The notes: a model not told the origin generated them from the sequence alone. Shown: positions 53,633-62,156, counted from the stretch's first letter. The stretch is 64,000 bases of DNA from Cyanobium sp. T1B-Tous (GCF_024345475.1 NZ_JAGQBE010000005.1:16674-80673), one strand, 5' to 3'. Numbers and translations: made by a program.

Positions 53633-54115
53633 ATGTCGGGTGCGTTGTGGCGGGCTTGCGGCCCCGTCGCCCTGCCGTTGCTGCTGCTGTCGGTGGCCGT
53701 GTTCACCGTGGGATTTGATCGGCTGGCCTTCTGGTGGCGCTGGTGGCGGCGCGGACGGCGGCCCTGGCGGGCGCTCTGCGGAGCCTTGGCTGCAGCACCA
53801 TCGGCGGAGCAGCGGACGCGGCTGCTTGAGGAAGGGGAGGAGCAGATGGCCGGGGGTGAAGCCGTGCTGCAGGCCGCGGTGGTGCTGGCGCCCCTGCTCG
53901 GCTTGGTGGGCACCACGGCAGGCCTGATGGCGGTGCTGAAGCAACTCGGCCCCCAGCTGCTGTTGCCGCCCACCGCTCCCCTGGCCGGCTACGGCGACGT
54001 ACTGCTGCCCACCCTGGTGGGCCTCCAGCTCACCGTGGTTTCGATGACCCTGTTGCTGCTCAACCAGAGCCTGCGGCGCTGGCAGCTGCGCCGCTGTGCG
54101 GCCCTGCCGTCGTGA
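53633..54115 (+). CDS. ExbB/TolQ/MotA-family proton channel protein
   Basis: 160 residues. Three membrane segments (about 8-32, 80-105, 122-145) with the family motif L-A-P-L-L-G-L-V-G-T-T-A-G-L in the second. It forms the proton-channel component that energises a TonB- or TolA-like partner. Shorter than classic ExbB (about 240), mainly in the cytosolic loop. The next gene starts inside its stop codon (GTGA). First of four tightly packed genes. Confidence 0.8.
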   Translation: MSGALWRACGPVALPLLLLSVAVFTVGFDRLAFWWRWWRRGRRPWRALCGALAAAPSAEQRTRLLEEGEEQMAGGEAVLQAAVVLAPLLGLVGTTAGLMAVLKQLGPQLLLPPTAPLAGYGDVLLPTLVGLQLTVVSMTLLLLNQSLRRWQLRRCAALPS

Positions 54116-54495
54116 CGGCTCAGCCGGCTGGCACTGGCCCCTTGCTGCTGCTGGTGCCGTTCACCGCCACCAGCTTGGTGCTGCTGCTGGCGGTGGCGGC
54201 CCTGCCTGCCCTCCTGCTCCAGCCGGCCCCCCAAGTCCGCGCCGAGCCCAGTGCAGCTGCAGGGGCTGGCTGGGCGGTGGCCCGCACGGCCCGGGGGGCG
54301 TGGTTGCTCAACGGAGCCCCGATCGCCCAGGCCGGTTTGGGGCGCAGCCTGCGCGCCCGCCCCAAAGGGATCGCTGTGCTGCGGTTTCTGCCCTCAGCCG
54401 CCTTGACCAGCGGGGAGGTGGCGGCCTCCCTGGCCTGGCTGCGGCACCATTCCCAGCTGCCCGTGGTGCTCGAGCCTCAGGGGGTGGCCAGTTGA
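54112..54495 (+). CDS. ExbD/TolR-like protein 1
   Basis: 127 residues from GTG 54112, overlapping the ExbB-like stop. One N-terminal membrane helix (L-L-L-L-V-P-F-T-A-T-S-L-V-L) is followed by a small exported domain with A-R-G-A-W-L-L-N-G-A-P-I and V-L-R-F-L-P-S. The usual membrane Asp of ExbD is not seen in this copy, so it may be an accessory subunit. Overlaps the next gene by TTGA. Confidence 0.7.
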   Translation: MTAQPAGTGPLLLLVPFTATSLVLLLAVAALPALLLQPAPQVRAEPSAAAGAGWAVARTARGAWLLNGAPIAQAGLGRSLRARPKGIAVLRFLPSAALTSGEVAASLAWLRHHSQLPVVLEPQGVAS

Positions 54496-54863
54496 GGCCA
54501 GGGCTCTCCTATCCAGGGATCCTGGCGCTGGGCCATGGCCTTCTGGCCACGGCCCTCTGTGGTGTGGGTTTGGCCGTGCTGCTGCTGCCCCAGCGCCTGC
54601 AGCAGCAGCCCATGGCCCAGGGCGTGGTCAGTGTCCATCTGGCTGCTGATGGGCGCCTGCGGCTGTGGAATCAGCCGGTGGCATCGGCCGAGCTCGCGCG
54701 CCTGCTGGCCACGCCGTCGGTGCGGCGACGGCTGGTGCGCCTGCGGATCGTGCCCGATCCCGACACCCCCTGGGGAGAGGTGCGCCGCCTGCTCAGCCAA
54801 CTCGACTCCCTGCCCCTGCCCCTTGAACTTCAGCTTCCTGCCGCTCCCCCGCCCGCTGGCTGA
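54492..54863 (+). CDS. ExbD/TolR-like protein 2
   Basis: 123 residues from TTG 54492, which overlaps the previous stop. One membrane helix (A-T-A-L-C-G-V-G-L-A-V-L) precedes an ExbD-like periplasmic fold: V-H-L-A-A-D-G-R-L-R-L-W-N-Q-P-V, V-R-L-R-I-V-P-D-P-D-T-P-W-G-E-V and L-P-L-P-L-E-L-Q. The D-G-x-L-x-L-N/W-x-Q-P pattern is typical of ExbD/TolR. No acidic residue lies in the helix. The gene is concealed by a longer open frame in phase with it. Confidence 0.7.
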   Translation: MRPGLSYPGILALGHGLLATALCGVGLAVLLLPQRLQQQPMAQGVVSVHLAADGRLRLWNQPVASAELARLLATPSVRRRLVRLRIVPDPDTPWGEVRRLLSQLDSLPLPLELQLPAAPPPAG

Positions 54864-55551
54864 CCCGGCGCTGCGCCGTTGGGCTCCGGCCCTGATCGCC
54901 GCCGGCCTCTGTCAGGCATGGCTGCTGTTGGCCCTGGTGCCCCCCGGGGCCGAAGGCCGGCGCTCCCGTCGCCTCGCCGCCCCCGACGATACCCCCACCC
55001 TGCTGCGCTGGAGTCGCCTGCCCAGCCAGCAGGCCGCGGCCGCGGCGCTTCCGGTGATTCCCCTGCCGGGCCTGTCGGCCCTGCCGCCGCCGCCCCCTTC
55101 CACCCTGCCCACAGAGCCCGAGGCCAGGAGTCCCGGGCCGTTGCGCCAGGGCACGCGTGCACCCAGCCAGGCCGATGGGCTGCCGGCTCAGCCGGGGGCG
55201 GCCTTCGCCCTGGTTCGCCAGGTGGCCCGGGGCGAATGGCCCCAGGAGCCCCCAAGCCCAGCCCTGGTGGCGGTGCAACGGCGCCAGTGGTGGCTGCTCC
55301 CGGCCCAGACGCGGGCCCTGGAAGCGCTTTGGACGGGGGGAGTGGAGAAGCCCTGGCCGCCGAATCTGGGCGCCGTGCCGCCGGGCGTCTCGGTGCGTCA
55401 GGTTCCCGTCACGGCGGCGGCGTCCCTATCCCTGGCGGAGCTGCATGGCCGCTCCCTGCGCAGCGGCGATGAGCTCTGGCTGCTCTGGCAGCAGGGCAGC
55501 CGTCTCTGGATCCTGCGGGGTCCTGTGGCCTTGCCAACGGACGCTGCATAA
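54823..55551 (+). CDS. Proline-rich membrane protein, possible TonB-like partner
   Basis: About 242 residues from TTG 54823, overlapping the second ExbD gene by 41 bases. One membrane helix (about 20-41) is followed by an Arg/Pro region, a proline stretch at about 84-97 (L-S-A-L-P-P-P-P-P-S-T-L-P) and a C-terminal domain (about 128-242) with L-L-P-A-Q-T-R-A and V-S-V-R-Q-V-P-V. Helix, proline-rich spacer, C-terminal periplasmic domain is the TonB layout, and the position after ExbB-ExbD-ExbD supports it. The C-terminal domain does not show a TonB motif I can name. Start codon uncertain. Confidence 0.55.
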   Translation: MNFSFLPLPRPLADPALRRWAPALIAAGLCQAWLLLALVPPGAEGRRSRRLAAPDDTPTLLRWSRLPSQQAAAAALPVIPLPGLSALPPPPPSTLPTEPEARSPGPLRQGTRAPSQADGLPAQPGAAFALVRQVARGEWPQEPPSPALVAVQRRQWWLLPAQTRALEALWTGGVEKPWPPNLGAVPPGVSVRQVPVTAAASLSLAELHGRSLRSGDELWLLWQQGSRLWILRGPVALPTDAA

Positions 55552-55559
55552 CCTGGGCC

Positions 55560-57332
55560 ATGACCCACCTCCCCACCGATCCGGCGGACTTCGCCAGCCA
55601 GGCCATCGACGGCTTTGTGCAGGCCCATCCCCGCCATGTGCGCCGTGTCGATGGCGGCGTGGTGCGGCTGGCGCCGATCCCTGCAGGCCAGGTGGGCGTG
55701 GTGACGGGTGGCGGTTCGGGCCACTACCCGGCCTTTGCGGGTCTGGTGGGTCGGGGCCTGGCCGCCGGGGCCGTGTGCGGCAACATCTTTGCCTCCCCCT
55801 CGGCGGGCCAGGTGTACCGGGTGGGGAGCGCCGTGGAGCGGGGGGGCGGCCTGCTGCTGGCCTTCGGCAACTACGCCGGCGACATGCTCCATTTCAGCCT
55901 GGGGGCGGAACGGCTTCGGCATCAGGGCATCGACGTGCGCATCGTGGCCGTCACCGATGACATGGCCAGCGCTCCTGCGGACCAGCCCGAGCTGCGGCGG
56001 GGCATCGCCGGCGGCCTGGTGGTTTACAAGATCGCCGGGGCTGCGGCCGAGGCCGGACTCGACCTCGACGCGGTGGAGCGGCTGGCCCGGAAAGCGAATG
56101 GACGCACCCGCTCCCTGGGGGTGGCCTTCAGCGGCTGCACCCTGCCGGGCGCCAGCGAGCCGCTGTTCACGGTGCCCCAGCAGCGCATGGCCATCGGCAT
56201 GGGCCTCCATGGCGAGCCGGGGCTGAGCGAGGGGCCGATCGTTCCAGCCCAGGAGCTGGCGGCGCTGCTGGTGGATCGGCTGTTGGCCGAGCGGCCCGCC
56301 GAGGTGCCCCAGTCCCAGCAACGGGTGGTGGTGCTGCTCAATGGGCTGGGCAACTTCAAATACGAGGAGCTGTTTGCCCTGTTCGGCGCCGTGGCCGCAG
56401 AGCTGGACGCGGCGGGGGTGGTGATGGCCGACTGCGAATGCGGTGAGCTGGTCACCAGCCTCGACATGGCCGGGGTGTCCCTCAGTGTGTGCTGGTTGGA
56501 TGGGGAGCTGGAACTCCTCTGGATGGCGGCGGCGGACAGCCCGGCCTACCGGCGTGGGGTGTTCGAGCGGCATCCAGAGGCCCCCGCGGGTGCAGTCCCA
56601 GCCGAGGAGCTGACCGTGCCAGGGGCGCCAGCTGCCACCCCTCGGCCTGTCACCGCTGGCTCCGGCACCGCCGACCAGCAGGCCCTGCTCGAGCGGATGC
56701 GTGCGGTGGAACGGGAGCTGATCCAGCGGCAGGAGGAACTCGGGGGTCTCGATGCGGTGGCCGGTGATGGCGACCACGGGCTGGGCATGGTGCGTGGCAT
56801 TCAGGGGGCCCTCAGCAGTGCGGCCAACACCCTGGCCGGGGGCGGCAGCACCGCCGCGTTGTTGATCGAAGCGGGGGAGGCCTGGTCGGATCAGGGGGGT
56901 GGAACCTCCGGTGCCCTGTGGGGAGGGGCGCTCATGGCGGCCGGCCAACAGATTGCCAGCGCGGACACCCTCGATGGCGACAGCATCGCCGCCGCCGTGG
57001 CCGCCGCCCTGCAGGCCGTGATGGCCCTGGGCAAGGCCGTTCCCGGTGACAAGACGATGGTGGATGCCCTCCAGCCCTTCAGCGACCGGCTTGGGGCCGG
57101 GGTGCAGGCGGGCGAGAGCCTGGAGCAGGCCCTGCACCAGGCCGCCGCCGCCAGTTTTGAGGCGGCCCTGGCCACCGCCCAACTGCTGCCCCGGCTCGGC
57201 CGTGCCCGGCCCCATGGCGAGCGCAGCCTGGGGCATCCCGATCCCGGGGCGATGTCCCTGGCCTACAGCCTGATGGCCGCCACCAGGTCAGGGGATCCAG
57301 CAGTTAGCTCCTCGCCGCCGCCCCTGCCCTAA
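55560..57332 (+). CDS. dhaK: Fused dihydroxyacetone kinase (DhaK-DhaL)
   Basis: 590 residues. The DhaK domain (about 1-330) has G-G-G-S-G-H-Y-P-A-F-A-G, G-N-Y-A-G-D and His217 in G-L-H-G-E-P-G, which binds the substrate covalently. The DhaL domain (about 385-575) has the ATP/Mg motif A-G-D-G-D-H-G (402-407), G-T-S-G-A-L and G-D-K-T-M-V-D. ATP-dependent phosphorylation of dihydroxyacetone (or another ketotriose/tetrose) is expected. The linker is Pro/Ala-rich. The stop overlaps a Pho box for the next operon. Confidence 0.93.
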   Translation: MTHLPTDPADFASQAIDGFVQAHPRHVRRVDGGVVRLAPIPAGQVGVVTGGGSGHYPAFAGLVGRGLAAGAVCGNIFASPSAGQVYRVGSAVERGGGLLLAFGNYAGDMLHFSLGAERLRHQGIDVRIVAVTDDMASAPADQPELRRGIAGGLVVYKIAGAAAEAGLDLDAVERLARKANGRTRSLGVAFSGCTLPGASEPLFTVPQQRMAIGMGLHGEPGLSEGPIVPAQELAALLVDRLLAERPAEVPQSQQRVVVLLNGLGNFKYEELFALFGAVAAELDAAGVVMADCECGELVTSLDMAGVSLSVCWLDGELELLWMAAADSPAYRRGVFERHPEAPAGAVPAEELTVPGAPAATPRPVTAGSGTADQQALLERMRAVERELIQRQEELGGLDAVAGDGDHGLGMVRGIQGALSSAANTLAGGGSTAALLIEAGEAWSDQGGGTSGALWGGALMAAGQQIASADTLDGDSIAAAVAAALQAVMALGKAVPGDKTMVDALQPFSDRLGAGVQAGESLEQALHQAAAASFEAALATAQLLPRLGRARPHGERSLGHPDPGAMSLAYSLMAATRSGDPAVSSSPPPLP

Positions 57333-57346
57333 CCGACCCTTAAACC
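57328..57346 (+). promoter_or_regulatory. Pho box upstream of the crp-RR-phoB-phoR operon
   Basis: CCTAACCG and CTTAAACC, exactly 3 bases apart, match the Pho-box unit at 6 of 8 positions each. The site is 74 bases before the ATG of the Crp-like gene and includes the dihydroxyacetone kinase stop codon. Suggests autoregulation of the PhoBR operon. Confidence 0.65.
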
Positions 57347-57419
57347 GTGCACTACCGGCCCTTTTCCTGGCCGGGAGGAGCCCTCCATAGCGTTGCTCCA
57401 GCCCCTGGCCTGCTCCGCG

Positions 57420-58067
57420 ATGGTGTTCACGCCTTCCCTCCAACCGGGTCGCAGCGACAGCTTCCGTGACCTGCTCGAGACCAGCTACGAGAAGCGCAGC
57501 CTGGTGCACCTGTCGGCCGGCAGCCAGGTGCCCCTGCTCAAGCGCAATGTCTGGTTGGTGGTGCGGGGCATGGTGAAGCTCACCGCCATCTCCATCCAGG
57601 GCGACGAGCTGCTGCTGGGCCTGGCCGGCCCCAACGAACCCTTCGGCGATCCCCTCACCAACGTGGAGGCCTATGCGGCCACCACCCTGGTGGATACCGA
57701 TCTGCTCTGCGTCAGCTGCGAGGAGATCCAGCGCTCCCCCCATCTGGCGATGGGGCTGCTCCAGGGCATGGCGGCCCGCTACCGCCAGAGTGAGGCCCTG
57801 TTGGCCCTGCTGGGCCTGCGCCGCATCGAAGACCGGGTGCGCGGCTTCCTGGAGCTGCTCGCCAACGACTATGGCCAGCCCTGCGAGCAGGGTCTGCGTC
57901 TGCAGATCAAGCTCACCCACCAGGAGCTGGCCAGCACCCTGAGCACCACCCGGGTCACCGTGACCCGCATCCTCGGGGCCCTGCGGGATGAGGGCTGGCT
58001 CCAGATCGATTCCCAGCGGCGCCTTGTGGTGAGCCATCTCCCCCATCAGCGGAACCCGCATCGATGA
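57420..58067 (+). CDS. Crp/Fnr-family regulator, PtrA-like by context
   Basis: About 215 residues from ATG 57420. An N-terminal cyclic-nucleotide-type beta barrel (V-V-R-G-M-V-K-L-T-A, G-L-A-G-P-N-E-P-F-G-D-P-L) and a C-terminal Crp HTH (L-T-H-Q-E-L-A-S-T-L-S-T-T-R-V-T-V-T-R-I-L). The N-terminal cassette lacks the usual cAMP-binding R-S. In marine picocyanobacteria the Pho-dependent regulator PtrA is a Crp-family protein next to phoBR, so this is a candidate. The next ATG overlaps its stop (ATGA). Confidence 0.85.
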   Translation: MVFTPSLQPGRSDSFRDLLETSYEKRSLVHLSAGSQVPLLKRNVWLVVRGMVKLTAISIQGDELLLGLAGPNEPFGDPLTNVEAYAATTLVDTDLLCVSCEEIQRSPHLAMGLLQGMAARYRQSEALLALLGLRRIEDRVRGFLELLANDYGQPCEQGLRLQIKLTHQELASTLSTTRVTVTRILGALRDEGWLQIDSQRRLVVSHLPHQRNPHR

Positions 58068-58759
58068 GCCAGCCGCCGATTCGGCTGTTGCTGGTTCATC
58101 CCGATTCCACCGCCGGCTCCCAGCTCGAGCAGGCCTTCTGTGCGGAGGGCTTTGCGGTGCGGGGCTGCCTTGATGCCGCCGAAGCGGCCGAGCGGCTCGC
58201 CGACCCCTCGGCCTGGGACCTGCTGGTTGTTGACGGCAGCCTGGGTGAGGGCGCCGCTGGGCTGTGCCGCCAGGTGCGCAGGGCTCCGCTGCCAGTGCCG
58301 GTGCTGATGCTGGCGGCCAGCAGCGCGGAGGCCGATCGGATTGGGGGCCTGGAGGCGGGAGCCGACGACGTGCTCCCTTTCCCGTTTGGGCTGGCCGAGT
58401 GTCTGGCCCGCTGCCGGGCCCTGGTGCGCCGTCACCAGCTCGGGCTTACGCCCACCACGGTGTTGCGCTGCGGACCGGTAGCCATGCTGGTGGAGGAACA
58501 CCGGGTCAGCCGGGACGGCGCCGAGGTGACCCTCTCGCCCCGGGAGTTCCGACTGCTGCGCTTTTTTCTGGAGCATCCCCGCCGGATCTGGAGCCGGGAG
58601 CAGCTGCTGGTGCGGGTCTGGGGCGAGAGCGAGGCGATTGAACTGGATCCCAAAACAGTGGATGTGCACATCCGCTGGCTGCGGCTGAAGCTGGAGGAGG
58701 ACCCGGCCCGGCCGGCCCTGCTCACCACCGTGCGCGGGCAGGGGTATCGCTGTGGTTGA
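58064..58759 (+). CDS. Atypical OmpR-family response regulator
   Basis: 231 residues. Receiver domain (1-120) and OmpR winged helix (about 135-231, with L-S-P-R-E-F-R-L-L-R-F and T-V-D-V-H-I-R-W-L). The phospho-acceptor Asp57 (V-V-D-G-S-L) is kept. However, the acidic pair at the start is H-P-D (residues 12-14), and the conserved Lys of K-P-F is Phe106 (P-F-P-F). Phosphorylation is therefore unlikely to follow the normal chemistry. Embedded between the Crp-like and phoB genes with overlapping starts. Confidence 0.88.
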   Translation: MSQPPIRLLLVHPDSTAGSQLEQAFCAEGFAVRGCLDAAEAAERLADPSAWDLLVVDGSLGEGAAGLCRQVRRAPLPVPVLMLAASSAEADRIGGLEAGADDVLPFPFGLAECLARCRALVRRHQLGLTPTTVLRCGPVAMLVEEHRVSRDGAEVTLSPREFRLLRFFLEHPRRIWSREQLLVRVWGESEAIELDPKTVDVHIRWLRLKLEEDPARPALLTTVRGQGYRCG

Positions 58760-58802
58760 AGCCGCGTTCTGGGGGGTGGAGGTGGCCGGAGAGAATGGCG
58801 AG

Positions 58803-59495
58803 ATGCAGCCGTCCTTGCTCGTCGTCGAAGACGACGAAACGATCCGCGAAACCATTCGCGAGGCCCTGGAGCTGGAGGGCTTCGCCGTGCAGGCCTGCGG
58901 CAATGGTCGCGATGCCCTGCAGATGCTGCAGCGGGCGCCGGAGGGCCAGGGCTTTGCGCTGGTGGTGCTCGATCTGATGTTGCCGGGCATGGGGGGGCTC
59001 GATGTCTGCCGCCAGCTGCGCCAGCACAGCAACCAGACCCCGATCCTGGTGGTGAGTGCCCGCGACACCGAAACCGACCGGGTGCTGGGCCTGGAGGTGG
59101 GGGCCGACGACTACCTGGTGAAGCCCTTCGGCATGCGGGAGCTGGTGGCCCGGTGCCGGGCCCTGCTGCGCCGCTCGGCCAGTCCGGTGAGCCGGGCGCG
59201 GGTGCTGGAGCACGCCAATCTCTGCCTCTACCAGGAGGAATGCCGGGTGACCCGCGATGGTCTGGAGGTGAACCTCTCCCCCAAGGAGTACCGCCTGTTG
59301 GAGCTGTTCATGCAGCACCCCCGGCGGGTCTGGAGCCGCGACCAGCTGCTCGAGCAGCTGTGGGGTATCGACTACATCGGCGACAGCAAGACCGTGGATG
59401 TGCACATCCGCTGGCTGCGCGAAAAGCTGGAGGAGAATCCTTCCGCTCCGGTGCATTTGATCACCGTGCGCGGTTTCGGCTACCGGTTTGGCTAG
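58803..59495 (+). CDS. phoB: Phosphate response regulator PhoB (SphR)
   Basis: 230 residues from ATG 58803; a GTG at 58752 inside the previous gene would add 17 unlikely residues. Receiver with Glu9-Asp10-Asp11, Asp57 and Lys107 (V-K-P-F) intact, then an OmpR DNA-binding domain with L-S-P-K-E-Y-R-L-L-E and a C-terminal V-R-G-F-G-Y-R-F. It activates Pho-box promoters under phosphate limitation. phoR begins inside its last codons. Confidence 0.94.
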   Translation: MQPSLLVVEDDETIRETIREALELEGFAVQACGNGRDALQMLQRAPEGQGFALVVLDLMLPGMGGLDVCRQLRQHSNQTPILVVSARDTETDRVLGLEVGADDYLVKPFGMRELVARCRALLRRSASPVSRARVLEHANLCLYQEECRVTRDGLEVNLSPKEYRLLELFMQHPRRVWSRDQLLEQLWGIDYIGDSKTVDVHIRWLREKLEENPSAPVHLITVRGFGYRFG

Positions 59496-60630
59496 GTCCC
59501 TGGAGCTGGTGGTGGCGCTGGCCCTGGGGGCCGGCCTCGGGCTCGGGTTCGGCCTGCTGCTGGGCCTCTGGCGCCGGCGGGGTGGGTTGTCGCGCGGGTT
59601 GCCCCGGGCCCGGCAACTGCTGAGCTGGATGGATTCCTCCGCCACCGGCTGGATCCTGCTGGATCGCAGCGGCAGCATCGGCCACATCAATCCGCGGGCC
59701 GAACGGATTCTCCAGCTGGATGCGGGCCGGCTGCTGGTGGGCCAGCCCTTCACTGAGATCTGCACCGACCCCGAGCTGGCCAGCAGCATTCGCATCGCCC
59801 GCCGCCAGGACCGGCCCCAGCGGCTGGAATGGCACTCAGGCGGCCAGGATCTCGATGTGATGGTGGTGCCGGGCCGCGATGGCTGGCTCGGGGTGCAGCT
59901 CCAGAGCCGCCGCTCCCTCGATGCCCAACTCGAACAGCAGGAGCGCTGGGTGAGTGACGTGGCCCACGAGCTGAAAACGCCCCTCACGGCCTTGCTGCTG
60001 GTGGGCGACAGCCTGGCCGCCCAGGTCAACAGCCAGAACGCCCGGCTGGTGGAGCGGCTGCAACGGGAGCTGCTGCGGCTGCAGGAACTGGTCGGAGACC
60101 TGCTCGAGCTGTCCCGCCTGGAGAACACCCTGCCGGGGCTGGGCCAGAGAGCCACCCTGGTGGATCTGCCGTCGTTGGTGGAGCAGGTGTGGGCCAACCT
60201 GCGTCCCCTGGCCGATCCCCGCGGCATCCGCCTCGATCTGCAGGCGCCAGCCCAGTTGCAGGTTCGCGGCGACAGCTCCCGGCTGCACCGGGCCCTGCTC
60301 AACCTGCTCGACAACGCCCTGCGCTACAGCCCCGACGGCGGGGTGGTGGACGTCAGCCTCGCCCGCCGTGGGGATTGGTGCCAGATCGGGGTGGCGGATC
60401 AGGGGTCCGGTCTCAGTGAGGACGACCTGCTCCATCTGTTTGAGCGCTTCTACCGGGGGGATCCGGCCCGGGCCCGGGGCCAGCGCACCGGCAGCGGCCT
60501 CGGCCTCTCGATCGTGCAGCAGATCGCCGTCACCCACGGGGGACGCATCCAGGCCAGCAACCAACCGGACGGCGGCGCCCTGCTGGAGCTCATCCTGCCC
60601 GGTGTGGTCGCCCCTGGCCGGCCTGGCTAG
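59488..60630 (+). CDS. phoR: Phosphate sensor histidine kinase PhoR (SphS)
   Basis: 380 residues from TTG 59488, overlapping phoB by 8 bases. A membrane helix (about 5-30), a PAS-like region (about 50-130), the dimerisation box with His160 (V-A-H-E-L-K-T-P-L-T), and a HATPase domain with N-L-L-D-N-A-L-R-Y-S, D-Q-G-S-G-L and G-L-G-L-S-I-V. Phosphorylates PhoB when phosphate is scarce. Only one membrane helix, as in other PhoR/SphS proteins. Confidence 0.94.
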   Translation: MARSLELVVALALGAGLGLGFGLLLGLWRRRGGLSRGLPRARQLLSWMDSSATGWILLDRSGSIGHINPRAERILQLDAGRLLVGQPFTEICTDPELASSIRIARRQDRPQRLEWHSGGQDLDVMVVPGRDGWLGVQLQSRRSLDAQLEQQERWVSDVAHELKTPLTALLLVGDSLAAQVNSQNARLVERLQRELLRLQELVGDLLELSRLENTLPGLGQRATLVDLPSLVEQVWANLRPLADPRGIRLDLQAPAQLQVRGDSSRLHRALLNLLDNALRYSPDGGVVDVSLARRGDWCQIGVADQGSGLSEDDLLHLFERFYRGDPARARGQRTGSGLGLSIVQQIAVTHGGRIQASNQPDGGALLELILPGVVAPGRPG

Positions 60631-60655
60631 CGTTGGCAAGACAGGTTCCAGGACC

Positions 60656-60913
60656 ATGCATTTCTGGGCTCCAGAGATCGATCCATCCCACCCGATGGAC
60701 TGCACCCAGGCTGAGCGCTACGCCCTCAAGCGCCTGAGCAATGGCACCTTTCTGGCCATCGCCGGTGAGGAGCAAAAGCTGGTGGATGTGGGCAGCACCA
60801 GTGAGGCGTTCCTGTTTCACACCCATGAGGCGGCGCTGCGGGCCGCCACCGAGCTCAATCGCGGCGGCCGTGGCCCCCTCGATGTGGTGAAGATCGAGTG
60901 GGAGCCGGCCTGA
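60656..60913 (+). CDS. Small hypothetical protein, 85 residues
   Basis: Begins M-H-F-W-A-P-E-I-D-P-S-H. Alternating helix and strand (L-K-R-L-S-N-G-T-F-L-A-I-A, then E-A-F-L-F-H-T-H-E-A-A-L-R-A-A-T-E-L-N) and an ending D-V-V-K-I-E-W-E. It starts 25 bases after phoR on the same strand and may share its transcript. No family recognised. Confidence 0.65.
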   Translation: MHFWAPEIDPSHPMDCTQAERYALKRLSNGTFLAIAGEEQKLVDVGSTSEAFLFHTHEAALRAATELNRGGRGPLDVVKIEWEPA

Positions 60914-61399
60914 TCAGATCAGGTCCGGATCGAGGCCGTCGGGCCACTCCTGACACGGCAGATCGCGCAGCAGGCTGAAGTCTTCGAAGGCGAAGCCCGG
61001 GCCCACGCAGCAGTGCACCAGGGTCCACGCCCCCGTGGATCGGGCCGCCTGCCAGTGGCCGGCCGGAATCACCCGCATCGGCTGTTGGTCCCCACCCGCC
61101 GGATCGAAGGGGCCCAGCCCTAGGCGTTGGCTGCGTCCGGTGTCCGGATCCTGGTGGTGCAGCTGGAGGGGGGCACCGGCCGCATACAGCCACACCTCAT
61201 CGGCCCCTGCCACCCGATGCCAGCGGCTGATCTCGCCACGGGGGAGCAGGAAGGCAATCACGGTGAGGCCCCTGCGTGGGGCCGCGTCAGCATCACGCCT
61301 CACCCCATGGGCACTGCGGTGCAGTTCCCGATACCAGCCCCCTTCGGGATGGGGGCTGAGTCCGAGGGACTCGATCAGGGCCCGGGCGGTGGCGTCCAT
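60914..61399 (-). CDS. DUF985 cupin-family protein
   Basis: 161 residues. Pattern of the cupin_5 family: H-P-E-G-G-W-Y-R-E, I-A-F-L-L-P-R-G-E-I-S-R-W-H-R-V, E-V-W-L-Y-A-A-G, and V-G-P-G-F-A-F-E-D-F-S-L-L at the end. His and Glu in the cupin motifs could bind a metal or a sugar-like ligand. Function not established. It is convergent with the previous gene (stop next to stop). Confidence 0.9.
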   Translation of the reverse strand: MDATARALIESLGLSPHPEGGWYRELHRSAHGVRRDADAAPRRGLTVIAFLLPRGEISRWHRVAGADEVWLYAAGAPLQLHHQDPDTGRSQRLGLGPFDPAGGDQQPMRVIPAGHWQAARSTGAWTLVHCCVGPGFAFEDFSLLRDLPCQEWPDGLDPDLI

Positions 61400-61478
61400 G
61401 GCGCTTCAGGATCCTGCGCGGAGCGGTTGCCCAGCTTCCCAGAAGCGGGCCATCCTGGGGGACAGTGCTGGCACCTGC

Positions 61479-62156
61479 ATGTCACGGTTCGGGGAGTTGC
61501 TGCGGGCGGCCAACAACCTCAAGTTGCTCGCGGCGATCGGCCGCAGCGGCGGTGATCTGAGCTCGGTGGCGGATCTGGTCGACAACATGATCGACAGCCC
61601 CCAGATGGGGGATGCGGTGCGCCGCTTTCGGGCCGTGCCCGGCGGCGCCGAGATGCTCGACCAGCGCTATCCCCCCCTGCAGCCCGACATCGATCACCTG
61701 ATCCAGCTGCCTGAGGGCAGCCTGGGCCGCGGCTATGCCGAGCTGATTCGCCGGCTCCACTACGACCCCGAGTTCTTCCGGCCGCGGCCCACCACCACCG
61801 AGGCCCAGTGGCTCACCCAGCGGGTCGCCACCACCCACGACATCCACCATGTGGTGAGTGGCTTTGGCACCATGCCCGCGGGCGAGAGCGGGGTGCTGGC
61901 GATCACCGCCGCCCAGATCGGCTTCCCGGCCTACGTGTTGCTCACCACCGCCGGCCAGCTGGCCAGCTTCCGCTTTCAGCTCGAGCGCTTCGAGGAGCTC
62001 AGCCGCGCCATGGCCCATGGCATGGCGATCGGCCATCAGGCCCAGTGCCTAGTGGCGGCCCGCTGGGAGGAGGGCTGGGAGCGCCCCATCAGCGACTGGC
62101 GGGAGCAGCTGGGCCTGCGGGACCCCGCCGATGGCCGCTCCTACGGACTGGCGTGA
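61479..62156 (+). CDS. Coq4 family protein
   Basis: 225 residues from ATG 61479. The zinc-type motif H-D-I-H-H-V-V-S-G-F-G-T and G-E-S-G-V-L-A-I-T-A-A-Q fit Coq4, a ubiquinone-biosynthesis scaffold/decarboxylase in eukaryotes and bacteria. Cyanobacteria use plastoquinone, so the role here is probably different or related to prenylquinone assembly. Divergent from the cupin gene. Confidence 0.87.
   Translation: MSRFGELLRAANNLKLLAAIGRSGGDLSSVADLVDNMIDSPQMGDAVRRFRAVPGGAEMLDQRYPPLQPDIDHLIQLPEGSLGRGYAELIRRLHYDPEFFRPRPTTTEAQWLTQRVATTHDIHHVVSGFGTMPAGESGVLAITAAQIGFPAYVLLTTAGQLASFRFQLERFEELSRAMAHGMAIGHQAQCLVAARWEEGWERPISDWREQLGLRDPADGRSYGLA

Noticed and set aside
55398..57236. 612-codon minus-strand frame over the dihydroxyacetone kinase
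   Set aside because: Shadow of a confident kinase gene.
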